From Actinomycetales bacterium (GTDB lineage Bacteria; Actinomycetota; Actinomycetes; Actinomycetales; Kineosporiaceae): a stretch of 64,000 nucleotides of DNA. The notes under the pieces are model-generated. The model had not been told where the DNA came from. It saw nothing but the letters and a program-made list of their open reading frames with translations, and ran no database searches. Below, in pieces: positions 1-8,084 of the stretch (within the stretch, counting starts at the first letter, position 1; every line of letters starts with the position of its first letter). The translations under genes were made by a program, and so were the position numbers. The DNA lies in contig JAAYAH010000051.1 of assembly GCA_012719445.1 (NCBI GenBank), positions 1 through 64,000 on the forward strand. The letters are read 5' to 3'.

Positions 1-60
1 GTCGACGGTGGCCGCACCTGCGGTGCTCGAGTCGACGGTGGCCGCACCTGCGGTGCTCGA
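1..60. repeat. Two perfect 30-bp tandem copies inside hypE
   Basis: Positions 1-30 and 31-60 are identical. The unit is a multiple of three and stays in the hypE frame, so copy-number change would add or remove ten residues without a frameshift. The array may continue beyond the left edge. Confidence 0.95.
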
Positions 61-105
61 GTCGACACTGGCCGCGGGGCGGCCGTTCTCGATCGGGTCA
101 GCCAT
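1..105 (-). CDS. hypE: HypE N-terminal fragment (cut by window edge)
   Basis: Only the first 35 codons lie in the window. The ATG at 105..103 overlaps the hypD stop by 8 bases (ATGGCTGA), which argues for translational coupling. HypE makes the cyanide ligand of the [NiFe] centre by dehydrating a carbamoylated C-terminal cysteine; that catalytic part is outside the window, so the name rests on operon order (hypE follows hypD) and not on a conserved motif. The visible residues are a non-conserved extension: MADPIENG, a short Ala/Ser linker, then two perfect copies of the ten-residue unit [10 protein letters not shown]. HypE proteins normally begin close to their first conserved glycine-rich segment, so a repeat-bearing leader is unusual. 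Confidence 0.7.
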   Translation of the reverse strand, partial: MADPIENGRPAASVDSSTAGAATVDSSTAGAATVD

Positions 106-1201
106 TGCTCGACACTCCCAGGGGCCGGTACCGGTAGTAGGCCGCGCACGCGCCCTCACTGCTGACCATGGTGGCCCCCAGCGGGGTGCGCGGGGTGCAC
201 GCCCTCCCGAACGCCTCGCACTCGTCGGGCTTGAGCAGTCCCTGGAGCACCTCGCCCGCCCGGCACTCCCGGGGCTCGACGGTACTGATCCGCCCGACGT
301 CGAAGCGGTGCTCGGCGTCGAAGGCCCGGTAGCGCTCCGACAACCGCCAGCCGGAGTCCGGGATGGTGCCGATGCCCCGCCAGGCCCGGTCGGTCACCTC
401 GAACACGTCGGAGATCATCGCCTTGGCTGTCGGGTTGCCCTCGGCGGGCACGGCCCGGGGATAGGCGTTGTCGACCTCGAACAGCCCCTGCTCCAACTGC
501 CGCACGGCGCGTCGGATGCCCTCCAGCAGGTCCAGCGGCTCGAAGCCGGTGACCACGATGGGAACCCGGTACTTCTTCGCCACCGCCGGGTACTCCCCGG
601 TGCCCATGACGCTGCACACGTGCCCGGCGGCGAGGAAGGCCTGCACCCGGCAGGTCGGCGAGGCCATGATCGCTTCGAGGGCCGGTGGCACCCGGACGTG
701 GGAGACGAGCATGCTGAAGTTGGGCACTCCCCTTCGGGCGGCCTGGTGCACCGCCATGGCGTTGGGAGGCGCGGTGGTCTCGAACCCGATCCCGAAGAAC
801 ACCACCTCACGGTCGGGGTTCTCCCCGGCCAGGGTGAGCGCGTCGAGCGGGGAGTAGACCACCCGGACGTCGCCGCCCTCGCTGCGCACGGCGAACAGGT
901 CCCTGTCGCTGCCGGGGACCCGCAGCATGTCGCCGAACGAGCAGAAGATCACTCCCGGGGTCGCTGCGATCTCCAGGGCCTTGTCGATCGTCTCCAGCGG
1001 GGTCACGCACACCGGGCAGCCCGGGCCGTGGATGAGCTCGATCTCCTTCGGCAGCACCTGGTCGATGCCGTGCCGGATCAGGGAGTGTGTCTGGCCGCCG
1101 CAGACCTCCATCAGGGCCCACGGCCTGGTGACCGAGGCCCGGATGTCGTCGAGCACCCGCAGGGCCAGGCGGGTGTCCCCGAACTCCTCGACCCACTTCA
1201 C
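98..1201 (-). CDS. hypD: Hydrogenase maturation factor HypD
   Basis: HypD (367 aa) is the Fe-S scaffold on which, with HypC, the Fe(CN)2CO unit of [NiFe]-hydrogenase is assembled in the cytoplasm. The family signatures are present: CGGQTH at residues 34-39 with the iron-binding Cys34, and GPGCPVC at 59-65. The C-terminal third carries the cysteines expected to bind the [4Fe-4S] cluster. The GTG start at 1201 overlaps the hypC stop (GTGA), and the protein opens with the family-like MKWVEEFGD. Length is normal for the family. It is the penultimate visible gene of the hydrogenase operon and should be co-translated with hypC and hypE. Confidence 0.97.
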   Translation of the reverse strand: MKWVEEFGDTRLALRVLDDIRASVTRPWALMEVCGGQTHSLIRHGIDQVLPKEIELIHGPGCPVCVTPLETIDKALEIAATPGVIFCSFGDMLRVPGSDRDLFAVRSEGGDVRVVYSPLDALTLAGENPDREVVFFGIGFETTAPPNAMAVHQAARRGVPNFSMLVSHVRVPPALEAIMASPTCRVQAFLAAGHVCSVMGTGEYPAVAKKYRVPIVVTGFEPLDLLEGIRRAVRQLEQGLFEVDNAYPRAVPAEGNPTAKAMISDVFEVTDRAWRGIGTIPDSGWRLSERYRAFDAEHRFDVGRISTVEPRECRAGEVLQGLLKPDECEAFGRACTPRTPLGATMVSSEGACAAYYRYRPLGVSSNG

Positions 1202-1602
1202 GACGTCTCACCCGCCGGGTGCTGGACGGTGCCGGCCGCATCGGCGCCGGGTTCGCCGGTGCCGGGTTGCCCGATACCGGGCCGGTCGGCACCGGGCTGA
1301 TCGGCACCGGGCCGGTCGGCACCGGGCTGGTCGGGGTCGGCGGCGGCCTGGGCCCAGGCGTCGCCGAACTCCTCCTCCAGCATGCCCGTGCTCTCGAACA
1401 GGTCGAGGGTCGCCAGCGCCGAGGCCTCGTCGAGCTTCTGGATGGCGAAGCCGACGTGGACGATGACGTACTCGCCCACCTCGACCTCCGGCAGGTAGGC
1501 CAGGCAGACCTCCTTCACCACGCCGCCGAAGTCGACCTGCGCCATCCGCATCGGGCCGCCCTCAGTGATCTCGAGGACCTTCCCGGGAACCGCAAGACAC
1601 AT
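1198..1602 (-). CDS. hypC: Hydrogenase maturation chaperone HypC with repeat tail
   Basis: HypC carries the iron ligand complex between HypD and the large-subunit precursor. The start MCLAVPGKV gives the essential N-terminal Cys2, and the conserved His is His49. The family domain ends near residue 80. The remaining roughly 50 residues are an added tail built from degenerate five-residue units such as [10 protein letters not shown] and QPGTG, encoded by an approximate 15-bp repeat. Most HypC proteins are about 75-95 aa, so 134 aa is long. The gene begins 41 bases inside the 3' end of hypF and ends in a GTGA overlap with hypD. The tail may be a disordered linker; no function for it can be read from sequence. 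Confidence 0.95.
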   Translation of the reverse strand: MCLAVPGKVLEITEGGPMRMAQVDFGGVVKEVCLAYLPEVEVGEYVIVHVGFAIQKLDEASALATLDLFESTGMLEEEFGDAWAQAAADPDQPGADRPGADQPGADRPGIGQPGTGEPGADAAGTVQHPAGETS

Positions 1603-4258
1603 GGCTGTCCCTCTCCGTCGTCGTCGCCGTGCCGTTCCTGTCGCTGCCGTGCCGTCTCCGTCGCCGTGCCGCGACGGCGAGCTGGCCGAGGGCGAGCCCT
1701 CCGTCGTTGGGCGGGACCTTGCGGTGCCGCAGCACGGTGAACCCCTCGCCCTCCAGCAGCGCGGTCGTGAGGTGCAGGAGCACCGCGTTGCAGAACACCC
1801 CGCCGGAGAGGGCGACGACGTCCGTTCCCGTCCCGTCCCGGACCCGCAGCGCGGCCCCGACGATCCCCGTCGCCAGGCCTGCGTGGAACCGGGCGGCCAC
1901 CACCGTTGGGTCGGTCCCGCCCAGGACGTCCGCGGTGACGGCCCTGATCAGGGTGGAGCAGTCGAGCATGCCGACCCCCTGCCCGTCGCGAAGCGGCAGC
2001 GGGTAGGGCTCGGCCCCGTCCACCAGGACCGCCGTCGCCTCGAGGGCCATGGCCGCCTGGGCCTCGAAGTCGGCCTCGTGGCAGATGCCCGCGAGGGAGG
2101 CCACCGCGTCGAACAGGCGCCCGGCGCTGGAGGTCGGCACACAGGCCAGGCCGGTGTCCAGCTGGCGGGCCAGCACCCGCCGCTCCGCAGCCGGGCAGGC
2201 GGCGACGCAGGGCAGCCGCGCGTACGCCGGTTCCGCCCACGCGACGCCTGCGGCGTGCAGGTGGGCCAGGGCCATTCGGTAGGGGCGGTGCACGGCGGCG
2301 TCGCCCCCCGGCAGCGGCACGGGGGAGAGGTGGGCGACCCTCTGGAAACCGTCGTAGTCGGCCAGCAGAACCTCCCCGCCCCACACCGTGCCGTCGGTGC
2401 CGTATCCGGTGCCGTCGAAGGCGACGCCGATCACCGGGGCCGACCCGTCCAGTCCGTGCTCGGCCATCACCGCGGCGACATGGGCGTGGTGGTGCTGCAC
2501 CCGGACCAGCGGCAGGGGCTCTCCGGACCCGGCGCTGGACCCGGCGACGGACTCGCCGTCCGCACCCGGACCGCCGGCACCACCCGCACCGCCCGCGCCG
2601 CCTGCGTCACGGGGGTCGCCCGCGCCATCGGGGTCACCAGCGCCACCGGGATCACCGGGGTCACCCGACCGGGCACGCCGCTGCGCCCAGCGGGCGGAGC
2701 GGTACCCCGGGTGCAGGTCGGCGACCAGCAGCCGCGGGGTGACGCCGACCAGGTCGGCCAGGTGGGTGGTGGCCCGCTCGAAGGCCTGTTGGGTCGCGAG
2801 ATCGTCCATGTCCCCGACGTGGGCGGACAGCCAGGCGCACCGTCCCTCCGCGACGGCGAAGGTGTTCTTCAGGTCCCCGCCGACAGCCAGCACCGGGGAG
2901 ACCTCGAACGGCAGGGCGACCGGCACCGGCGCGTACCCCCGGGAGCGCCGGACGGGCAGCTCCTGGCCGTCCACCACCCGGGTCACCGAGTCGTCGCAGG
3001 GGATGTGGATCGCCCGGTCGTGCCCCAGCCAGGCGTCGGCGATCCCCGCGAGCCGGGTCACCGCCTCGGCATCGTCGGTGACGATCGGCTCGCCGGACAG
3101 GTTGCCGCTGGTCAGCACCAGCACCGACGGCCCCGGTCGGTCCCCGTCGAGGCCGAGCAGCAGGGTGTGCAGGGCCGTCGGCGGCAGCATCACACCGAGG
3201 TCGGGGTTGCCCGGTGCCACCCCGGCCGCAACCCTCACCCCGGTGTCGCCCGGCGGTGCCGTGACCTCGGCGTGACGGCGCAGGAGCACGATGGGCCGGC
3301 GCGGGGAGACCAGCAGTGCCTCCTCCTCCGCGGAGACCCGGCAGACCGTCCTGGCCGTCGCGACGTCGGCGACCAGGACGGCGAACGGCTTGTCGCCCCG
3401 GCGCTTGCGTCGCCGCAGCCGGGCAACGGCCCGTTCCGCGGTGGCGTCGCAGGCCAGGTGGTAGCCGCCCAGCCCCTTGACCGCCACGATCCGGCCGGCT
3501 GCCAGCAGCTCACGGGCCTCGGCCAGGGCCGCGGCCCCGGTCGCGGTCACCACGGGGACGCCGGGGGCCCCGGCCTGGTCGTCGGTGGTCGGCGCACCGG
3601 GATCACCGTGCGGGGCGCCGGTGGGGCGGGTGCCGCTCCCGCGCCGGGTCACCAGGGAGAGGGTCGGCCCGCAGTCGTGGCAGGCGATCGGCTGGGCGTG
3701 GAACCGGCGGTCGGCCGGATCGCGGTACTCGCCGGCGCAGGCGGGGCACAGCGGGAAGTCCGCCATCGTCGTCGACGGTCGGTCGTACGGCAGGCCGGTG
3801 ACGATGGTGAACCGCGGGCCGCAGGCGGTGCAGGAGATGAAGGGATGGCGGTACCGCCGGTCGGCCGGGTCGGTGAGCTCGGCGTGGCAGTCGGGGCAGG
3901 TCGCGACGTCGGCCGGGACGAGGGTCCTGCCGGCACCGGCACGAGAGCTCTCGATGGTGAACCCCGTTGCGGCGGTGGCGGGAAGGTCGCGCCAGGTCAC
4001 GTCGGTGACGGCGGCCAGCGGCGGCGCGTCGGTACCGACCCGGGCGCAGAACGAGGCGACGTCGGCGGGGTCTCCCTGCACCTCGGCGAAGACACCGTCG
4101 CTGGTGTTCCACACCCGTCCGGCCAGGGACAGCTCGCTGGCCAGAGCGTAGACGAAGGGACGGAACCCGACCCCCTGGACGATGCCGCGGACGGTGACCT
4201 CCCGCCGTACGGCGTGCCCGCCGCCGGGCCGGGTGACGGTCACGTCGGGGACGGTCAC
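1562..4258 (-). CDS. hypF: Carbamoyltransferase HypF
   Basis: HypF (898 aa) carbamoylates HypE using carbamoyl phosphate and ATP, the first step of cyanide ligand synthesis. In order it shows an acylphosphatase domain (about 17-105, motif GIVQGVGFRPF), two CxxC zinc-finger pairs (about 120-190, CPDCH and CPACA with partner CTACG and CHDCG), a YrdC-like domain (about 230-430) and a Kae1-like domain (about 455-880, motifs VQHHHAH and LSGGVF). A Gly/Asp/Ala-rich stretch of about 45 residues near 526-572 separates YrdC and Kae1 regions and a shorter Pro/Gly insert sits near 206-235; both look like flexible linkers added to a normal core. The GTG start overlaps the hypB stop (GTGA). Confidence 0.96.
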   Translation of the reverse strand: MTVPDVTVTRPGGGHAVRREVTVRGIVQGVGFRPFVYALASELSLAGRVWNTSDGVFAEVQGDPADVASFCARVGTDAPPLAAVTDVTWRDLPATAATGFTIESSRAGAGRTLVPADVATCPDCHAELTDPADRRYRHPFISCTACGPRFTIVTGLPYDRPSTTMADFPLCPACAGEYRDPADRRFHAQPIACHDCGPTLSLVTRRGSGTRPTGAPHGDPGAPTTDDQAGAPGVPVVTATGAAALAEARELLAAGRIVAVKGLGGYHLACDATAERAVARLRRRKRRGDKPFAVLVADVATARTVCRVSAEEEALLVSPRRPIVLLRRHAEVTAPPGDTGVRVAAGVAPGNPDLGVMLPPTALHTLLLGLDGDRPGPSVLVLTSGNLSGEPIVTDDAEAVTRLAGIADAWLGHDRAIHIPCDDSVTRVVDGQELPVRRSRGYAPVPVALPFEVSPVLAVGGDLKNTFAVAEGRCAWLSAHVGDMDDLATQQAFERATTHLADLVGVTPRLLVADLHPGYRSARWAQRRARSGDPGDPGGAGDPDGAGDPRDAGGAGGAGGAGGPGADGESVAGSSAGSGEPLPLVRVQHHHAHVAAVMAEHGLDGSAPVIGVAFDGTGYGTDGTVWGGEVLLADYDGFQRVAHLSPVPLPGGDAAVHRPYRMALAHLHAAGVAWAEPAYARLPCVAACPAAERRVLARQLDTGLACVPTSSAGRLFDAVASLAGICHEADFEAQAAMALEATAVLVDGAEPYPLPLRDGQGVGMLDCSTLIRAVTADVLGGTDPTVVAARFHAGLATGIVGAALRVRDGTGTDVVALSGGVFCNAVLLHLTTALLEGEGFTVLRHRKVPPNDGGLALGQLAVAARRRRRHGSDRNGTATTTERDSHVSCGSREGPRDH

Positions 4259-4932
4259 GGCACGGCACCGCCGAGGACCTCGTCGGCCGTCCGCCGCAGC
4301 CGGGCGAGCAGGGCGTCGACGCCCTCACCCGTCCTGGCCGAGGTGCGCAGCACCTCCACGTCGCCCCTGACGTCACGCACCGCGGCGAGGAACGCCTGCT
4401 CGTCGAAGGCACACGCCTCGGCAAGATCGATCTTGGTGAGCACGACGACGTCGGCCCAGCGGTAGGCGGTCGGGTACTTCACCGGTTTGTCCTCGCCCTC
4501 GGTCACCGACGCGAGGACGACGCGCAGGCTCTCCCCGAGGTCGTAGGAGGCGGGACAGACCAGGTTGCCGACGTTCTCCACCAGCAGCAGCCGGGTGCCG
4601 GAGGGCAGCCACCCGGACAGGTGGTCGCGGACCAGGTCGGCCTCCAGGTGGCACAGCCCGTCGGTCACCACCTGCCGCACCGGCGCGCCGGAGCGTTGGA
4701 GTCGCCGGGCGTCGTTCTCCGTCGCGAGGTCGCCGGTCAGCGCCGCGACCGGGAGCCCCTGCCCGACGGCGGTCGTCATCAGCCGCTCCAGCAGCGCGGT
4801 CTTGCCCGACCCCGGGCTGGACAGCAGGTTGACCGCGACGGTCCCGGCGGCGAGCAGGTCGGCACGGAGGGCTGAGGCGAGGTCGTCGTTGTGCGCCAGG
4901 ACCGCCGTCCGCAACTCGATCAGCCTGCTCAC
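4255..4932 (-). CDS. hypB: Hydrogenase nickel insertion GTPase HypB
   Basis: HypB (225 aa) is the SIMIBI GTPase that, with HypA, delivers nickel to the hydrogenase large subunit. Visible motifs are the P-loop SSPGSGKT at 38-45, a DLATENDA switch segment, VENVGNLVCPA with the metal-binding Cys, and TKIDL for guanine recognition. The N-terminal CxxCGC high-affinity nickel site and the His-rich stretch found in some homologues are absent. The GTG at 4932 is chosen because it overlaps the hypA stop as GTGA and is followed by the family-like SRLIELRTAVLA; upstream in-frame sequence is arginine-rich non-protein-like translation. Confidence 0.95.
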   Translation of the reverse strand: MSRLIELRTAVLAHNDDLASALRADLLAAGTVAVNLLSSPGSGKTALLERLMTTAVGQGLPVAALTGDLATENDARRLQRSGAPVRQVVTDGLCHLEADLVRDHLSGWLPSGTRLLLVENVGNLVCPASYDLGESLRVVLASVTEGEDKPVKYPTAYRWADVVVLTKIDLAEACAFDEQAFLAAVRDVRGDVEVLRTSARTGEGVDALLARLRRTADEVLGGAVP

Positions 4933-5336
4933 GTCGTCCGCCCTCCGTCCGGGGCGCCGGTGCCAGGCACCGCGCCGTCCATCTCGTCCGTGCCGTCGGG
5001 GTCCTCGACCTCGACCGTCGCGATCTCCATCTCCCTGCCGGACGCGTTCGGCAGCACCCTGCCCCCGCACCCGGGGCAGCGCAGCGGGGGCAGGGAGGTC
5101 CACACCCCCGAGGTCCCGCAGTCGACGCACGTCCCCGGCAGCGGGACCCGGTCCACGACCAGCCGCGAGCCTTCCAGCGGGGTCTGCGCGGTCACCAGCT
5201 CCCAGCAGAAGTGCAGGGATTCCGGGACGACCCCGGTGAGCATGCCCAGCCGCACCGTCACCTCGTACACCCGCAGCTCGCCGACGTGGTCGGTGACCGT
5301 GGTGACCAGGGCCTGGGCGATGGACAGCTCGTGCAC
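4929..5336 (-). CDS. hypA: Nickel metallochaperone HypA
   Basis: HypA (135 aa) binds nickel through its N terminus and hands it on with HypB. The start V(M)HELSIAQ supplies His2 and Glu3 for the nickel site. The zinc site is made of CVDC (70-73) and CPGC (87-90). The final 25 residues are an acidic, glycine-rich extension past the usual family end. The GTG start lies one base after the stop of the protease gene, and the 3' end overlaps hypB, so translation is coupled on both sides. Confidence 0.95.
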   Translation of the reverse strand: MHELSIAQALVTTVTDHVGELRVYEVTVRLGMLTGVVPESLHFCWELVTAQTPLEGSRLVVDRVPLPGTCVDCGTSGVWTSLPPLRCPGCGGRVLPNASGREMEIATVEVEDPDGTDEMDGAVPGTGAPDGGRTT

Positions 5337-5337
5337 C

Positions 5338-6018
5338 TCACGCCCCCGCTTCCCGGCCGCCCGCGGCCGTGTCCCGCCCGCCGCCACCGAGGCCGAGCAC
5401 CCCTTGGGGGTAGGGCAACGCCTCCGGCGGGTCCGCGCGCACCGTGACGGGGACCCCCCACGAGCTGAGCTCCGCCGCGGCCGCGTCGGCGAGGGGCCCG
5501 ACGGCGCCCGCCACCGGGGCGGACAGCCCGATGCCCTGCTCCACCTGCTGCGGTTCGATCCCGAGCACCACCAGGTGGGCCGGACGGCGGCCCCGCAGCT
5601 CCGCCGCAGCCAGCACCTCGGTGAACCCGAGTTCGTGGACCGACATCCGGGAGCTGAAGGCCGCCCGCAGGCGCTCGCCCTCCAGCCGGACCAACGCCCC
5701 GGGCTCACGTCCGGTGCGCACGGTGTCCAGGACCAGCACGTGCCGCGTGTCCTCCAGCAGCCCGAGCAGGTGCAGCCCGAGGACGCCGCCGTCCAGCACG
5801 CTCACCTCGGGCGGCACGACGTAGCGACGGACCAGTTCGGCCACCGCCGCAACCCCCGCCCCGTCGTCGCCCACCAGCACGTTGCCCAGCCCGAGCACGG
5901 CGACGCCGCCGGCGACCGGCTCCGTCGCGACGTCCTCGGCACTCACCTGTCCACGGTAACCAGCGGGGTCGGGCGGCCTGGACCCGCCGTCGGCCGACGG
6001 GATCGGGGTGCTCGGCAT
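5338..6018 (-). CDS. hupD: Hydrogenase maturation endopeptidase (HycI/HyaD family)
   Basis: This protease (226 aa) trims the C-terminal peptide of the large subunit after nickel insertion. The core motif GLGNVLVGDDG provides the first acidic nickel ligand; LDGGVLGLHLL and SVHELGFTEVL provide the other expected Asp and His positions. The ATG at 6018 is chosen because AGGAG lies six bases upstream; an ATG at 6153 in the same frame has no ribosome binding site and adds a Pro/Ser-rich stretch unlike the family. Even so the protein has an N-terminal non-conserved segment of about 35 residues. Its substrate is presumably the adjacent hupL product, which ends in the expected DPCxxCxxH cleavage motif. 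Confidence 0.93.
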   Translation of the reverse strand: MPSTPIPSADGGSRPPDPAGYRGQVSAEDVATEPVAGGVAVLGLGNVLVGDDGAGVAAVAELVRRYVVPPEVSVLDGGVLGLHLLGLLEDTRHVLVLDTVRTGREPGALVRLEGERLRAAFSSRMSVHELGFTEVLAAAELRGRRPAHLVVLGIEPQQVEQGIGLSAPVAGAVGPLADAAAAELSSWGVPVTVRADPPEALPYPQGVLGLGGGGRDTAAGGREAGA

Positions 6019-6318
6019 GGCCTCTCCTGGGCGGTGGCCGGACGGGTGCCCGTCGTGCCGGCCCGGCGGACGGGACGGTCCCGTGGGGTCCGGTCCGACG
6101 GCGGACGTCGGGACGGTGGGGGTTGCGGACGAGGTCGGGGGGTCACAGGCCATCGTGCCGTCGGGACGGTCCCCGGTGCAGCCCTGCGGCGGGACGACCG
6201 GGTTTCTTCAGCATTCCTTGACCGGGGCTTGACCTCCGCCGGCAGCCGGGACAGGCCCGGCCCGGGCGGGTCCGGTCCGGGACCAGGGCAGGGACCCGGG
6301 CCGGACCCGTCGCCGGGG
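6019..6318. other. 300-bp spacer between hupL and protease gene
   Basis: Apart from the hairpin at 6268-6308 and the protease ribosome binding site, no gene or regulatory motif was recognised. In-frame translation of the part upstream of the chosen protease start is Pro/Ser/Gly-rich and not family-like. Confidence 0.5.
6268..6308 (-). terminator. Hairpin after hupL
   Basis: Arms 6268-6281 and 6295-6308 pair over 14 positions (13 Watson-Crick and one G-U) around a 13-nt loop, ten bases beyond the hupL stop and inside a 300-bp space before the protease gene. There is no T-run, so it may be an attenuator or a 3'-end stabiliser separating abundant structural-gene mRNA from accessory-gene mRNA. 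Confidence 0.5.
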
Positions 6319-8004
6319 TCACGGCACGACGGTGATCTCGGTGGACGCACCGCTCTCCGCGTCGACGACGTGCACGGCACAGGCCATGCACGGGTCGAAG
6401 GAGTGGACGACCCGCAGCACCTCGAGCGGACGTGAGGCGTCGGCGACCGGCGTCCCCACCAGCGCGTGCTCCCAGGCCCCGCGCCGCCCCGCGCCGTCCC
6501 GGGGGGAGCCGTTCCAGGTGGACGGGATGACGATCTGGTAGCGGCTGATGGTCCCGTTCTCGATGGAGACCCAGTGCCCGAGGGCGCCGCGCGGTGCCTC
6601 GGTCAGGCCGAACCCGGTCGCGGTCGCCGGCCAGCTCGCCGGCAGCCATTTCGCGTTGTCGGTGACGGCGAGGTCTCCTGCGGCCATGTTCCCGGCGAGC
6701 TCGTCGAGCCAGCCGCCGAGCTGCTCGGCGAGCCACTGGGTCTCCAGCGCCCTGGTGACCATCCGGCCGACGGTGGAGAACAGGCCGGAGGCGGGGATGC
6801 GCAGGCTCCGCAGGGCACCGTCGACGAGCTGGCGGGCCCTCGGGACCCGGGCGGCGTAGGCGACGGCCATCCGGGCCAACGGGCCGACCTCCATCACCGC
6901 GTTGCCGTAGCGGGGGGCCTTGCTCCAGCTGTACCTGGCGGCGGTGTCGAGAGCGTCGTACGGCGGCGTCGGACCGGTGTACACCGGCTCGGTGACCCCG
7001 ACGGAGGGGTGCAGCGGGTCGCCCTGGGCGTACCAGGACCGGGTCACGTCCTCGGTGATCCTGCGCTGGTCGAGGGCCTCCAGGCGGTTGAGGCTGCGGC
7101 CGCGCAGGACCCCGGAGGGCATGAGCGGTCTGCCGTCCCGGCCCGGGAAGTCCCCGTAGCACAGCAGGTTTCCGGGGCCGCGGCCGACGGAGGTCCACGG
7201 CCGGTACTCCCTGCCCAGGTGGAGCAGGTCGGGAACGTACACCTGCTCGACGAAGGTCCTGATCTGCTTCGCCAGCACCCGGAGCATGGCGACCGAGGTG
7301 TCGTTGAGGGCGTTCGCGCCGGCCGGGTCGAGGGCGGTCGCCATGCCCCCGACCAGGTAGGTCTGCGGGTGCGGGTTCTTGCCGCCGAGAATCGCGTGGA
7401 TCTTGACGAACTCGCGCTGCCAGTCCAGGGCCTCGAGGTAGTGCGCCATCAGCACGAGGTTGGACTCCGGGGACAAGGTGTAGGCGGGATGCCCCCAGTA
7501 GGCGTTGGCGAACAGGCCGAGCTGGCCGGAGTCGACGAACGCCTGGAGCTTGGCCTTCACCGTCGCGAAGTACTCGGGGGAGTTGTTGGTCCACCCCGAG
7601 AGGGACCGCTGCAGCCTGCTCGCCGCGGCCGGGTCGGCCGTCAGGGCGGAGGTGAGGTCGATCCAGTCCGGTCCGTGCAGGTGATACAGGTGCACGACGT
7701 GGTCGTGGACGTACTGGGTCGCCTCCATCAGGTTGCGGATGATCCGGGCGTTGTCCGGGATCGTGATGCCGAGGGCGTTCTCCACCGCGCGCACCGAGGC
7801 CAGCGCGCTGACCGTGGTGCAGACCCCGCAGATCCGCTGGGTGAACACCCAGGCGTCCCGCGGGTCGCGGCCGGCGAGGACGGTCTCGATGCCGCGGAAC
7901 ATGGGGCTGGAGCTCCAGGCGTCGGTGACCCTTCCCGAGCTGATCTCGGCTTCGATGCGCAGGTGTCCTTCGATCCTGGTGATCGGGTCGACAACGATCT
8001 TCAT
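6319..8004 (-). CDS. hupL: [NiFe]-hydrogenase large subunit (group 1-like)
   Basis: This subunit (561 aa) holds the Ni-Fe active site that splits H2. The proximal ligand pair is Cys59/Cys62 in RICGVC and the distal pair is Cys539/Cys542 in DPCMACAVH. Cleavage after His545 would release a 16-residue peptide starting VVDAESG, the substrate of the neighbouring protease. Position 66, four residues after Cys62, is Ser where group 1 proteins usually have His (or Thr). It pairs with the Tat-exported small subunit encoded 80 bp upstream and should be co-exported with it. The sequence is close in pattern to group 1 uptake enzymes; the exact subgroup cannot be assigned by eye. Confidence 0.96.
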   Translation of the reverse strand: MKIVVDPITRIEGHLRIEAEISSGRVTDAWSSSPMFRGIETVLAGRDPRDAWVFTQRICGVCTTVSALASVRAVENALGITIPDNARIIRNLMEATQYVHDHVVHLYHLHGPDWIDLTSALTADPAAASRLQRSLSGWTNNSPEYFATVKAKLQAFVDSGQLGLFANAYWGHPAYTLSPESNLVLMAHYLEALDWQREFVKIHAILGGKNPHPQTYLVGGMATALDPAGANALNDTSVAMLRVLAKQIRTFVEQVYVPDLLHLGREYRPWTSVGRGPGNLLCYGDFPGRDGRPLMPSGVLRGRSLNRLEALDQRRITEDVTRSWYAQGDPLHPSVGVTEPVYTGPTPPYDALDTAARYSWSKAPRYGNAVMEVGPLARMAVAYAARVPRARQLVDGALRSLRIPASGLFSTVGRMVTRALETQWLAEQLGGWLDELAGNMAAGDLAVTDNAKWLPASWPATATGFGLTEAPRGALGHWVSIENGTISRYQIVIPSTWNGSPRDGAGRRGAWEHALVGTPVADASRPLEVLRVVHSFDPCMACAVHVVDAESGASTEITVVP

Positions 8005-8084
8005 GGTTTCCCCTGCTGGGTGGGAGCGGGCTCAGGGCCTGCGGAGCTGACGGGCGGTCGGTGGCACGGCGGGCCGGCCACGGC

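Noticed and set aside
8-1300. Long plus-strand reading frame opposite hypD/hypC
   Set aside because: It is the antisense shadow of two certain genes; its product is Gly/His/Arg-rich and matches no family.
1565-4465. 966-codon plus-strand frame opposite hypF
   Set aside because: Open only because of high GC; hypF on the other strand has full domain evidence.
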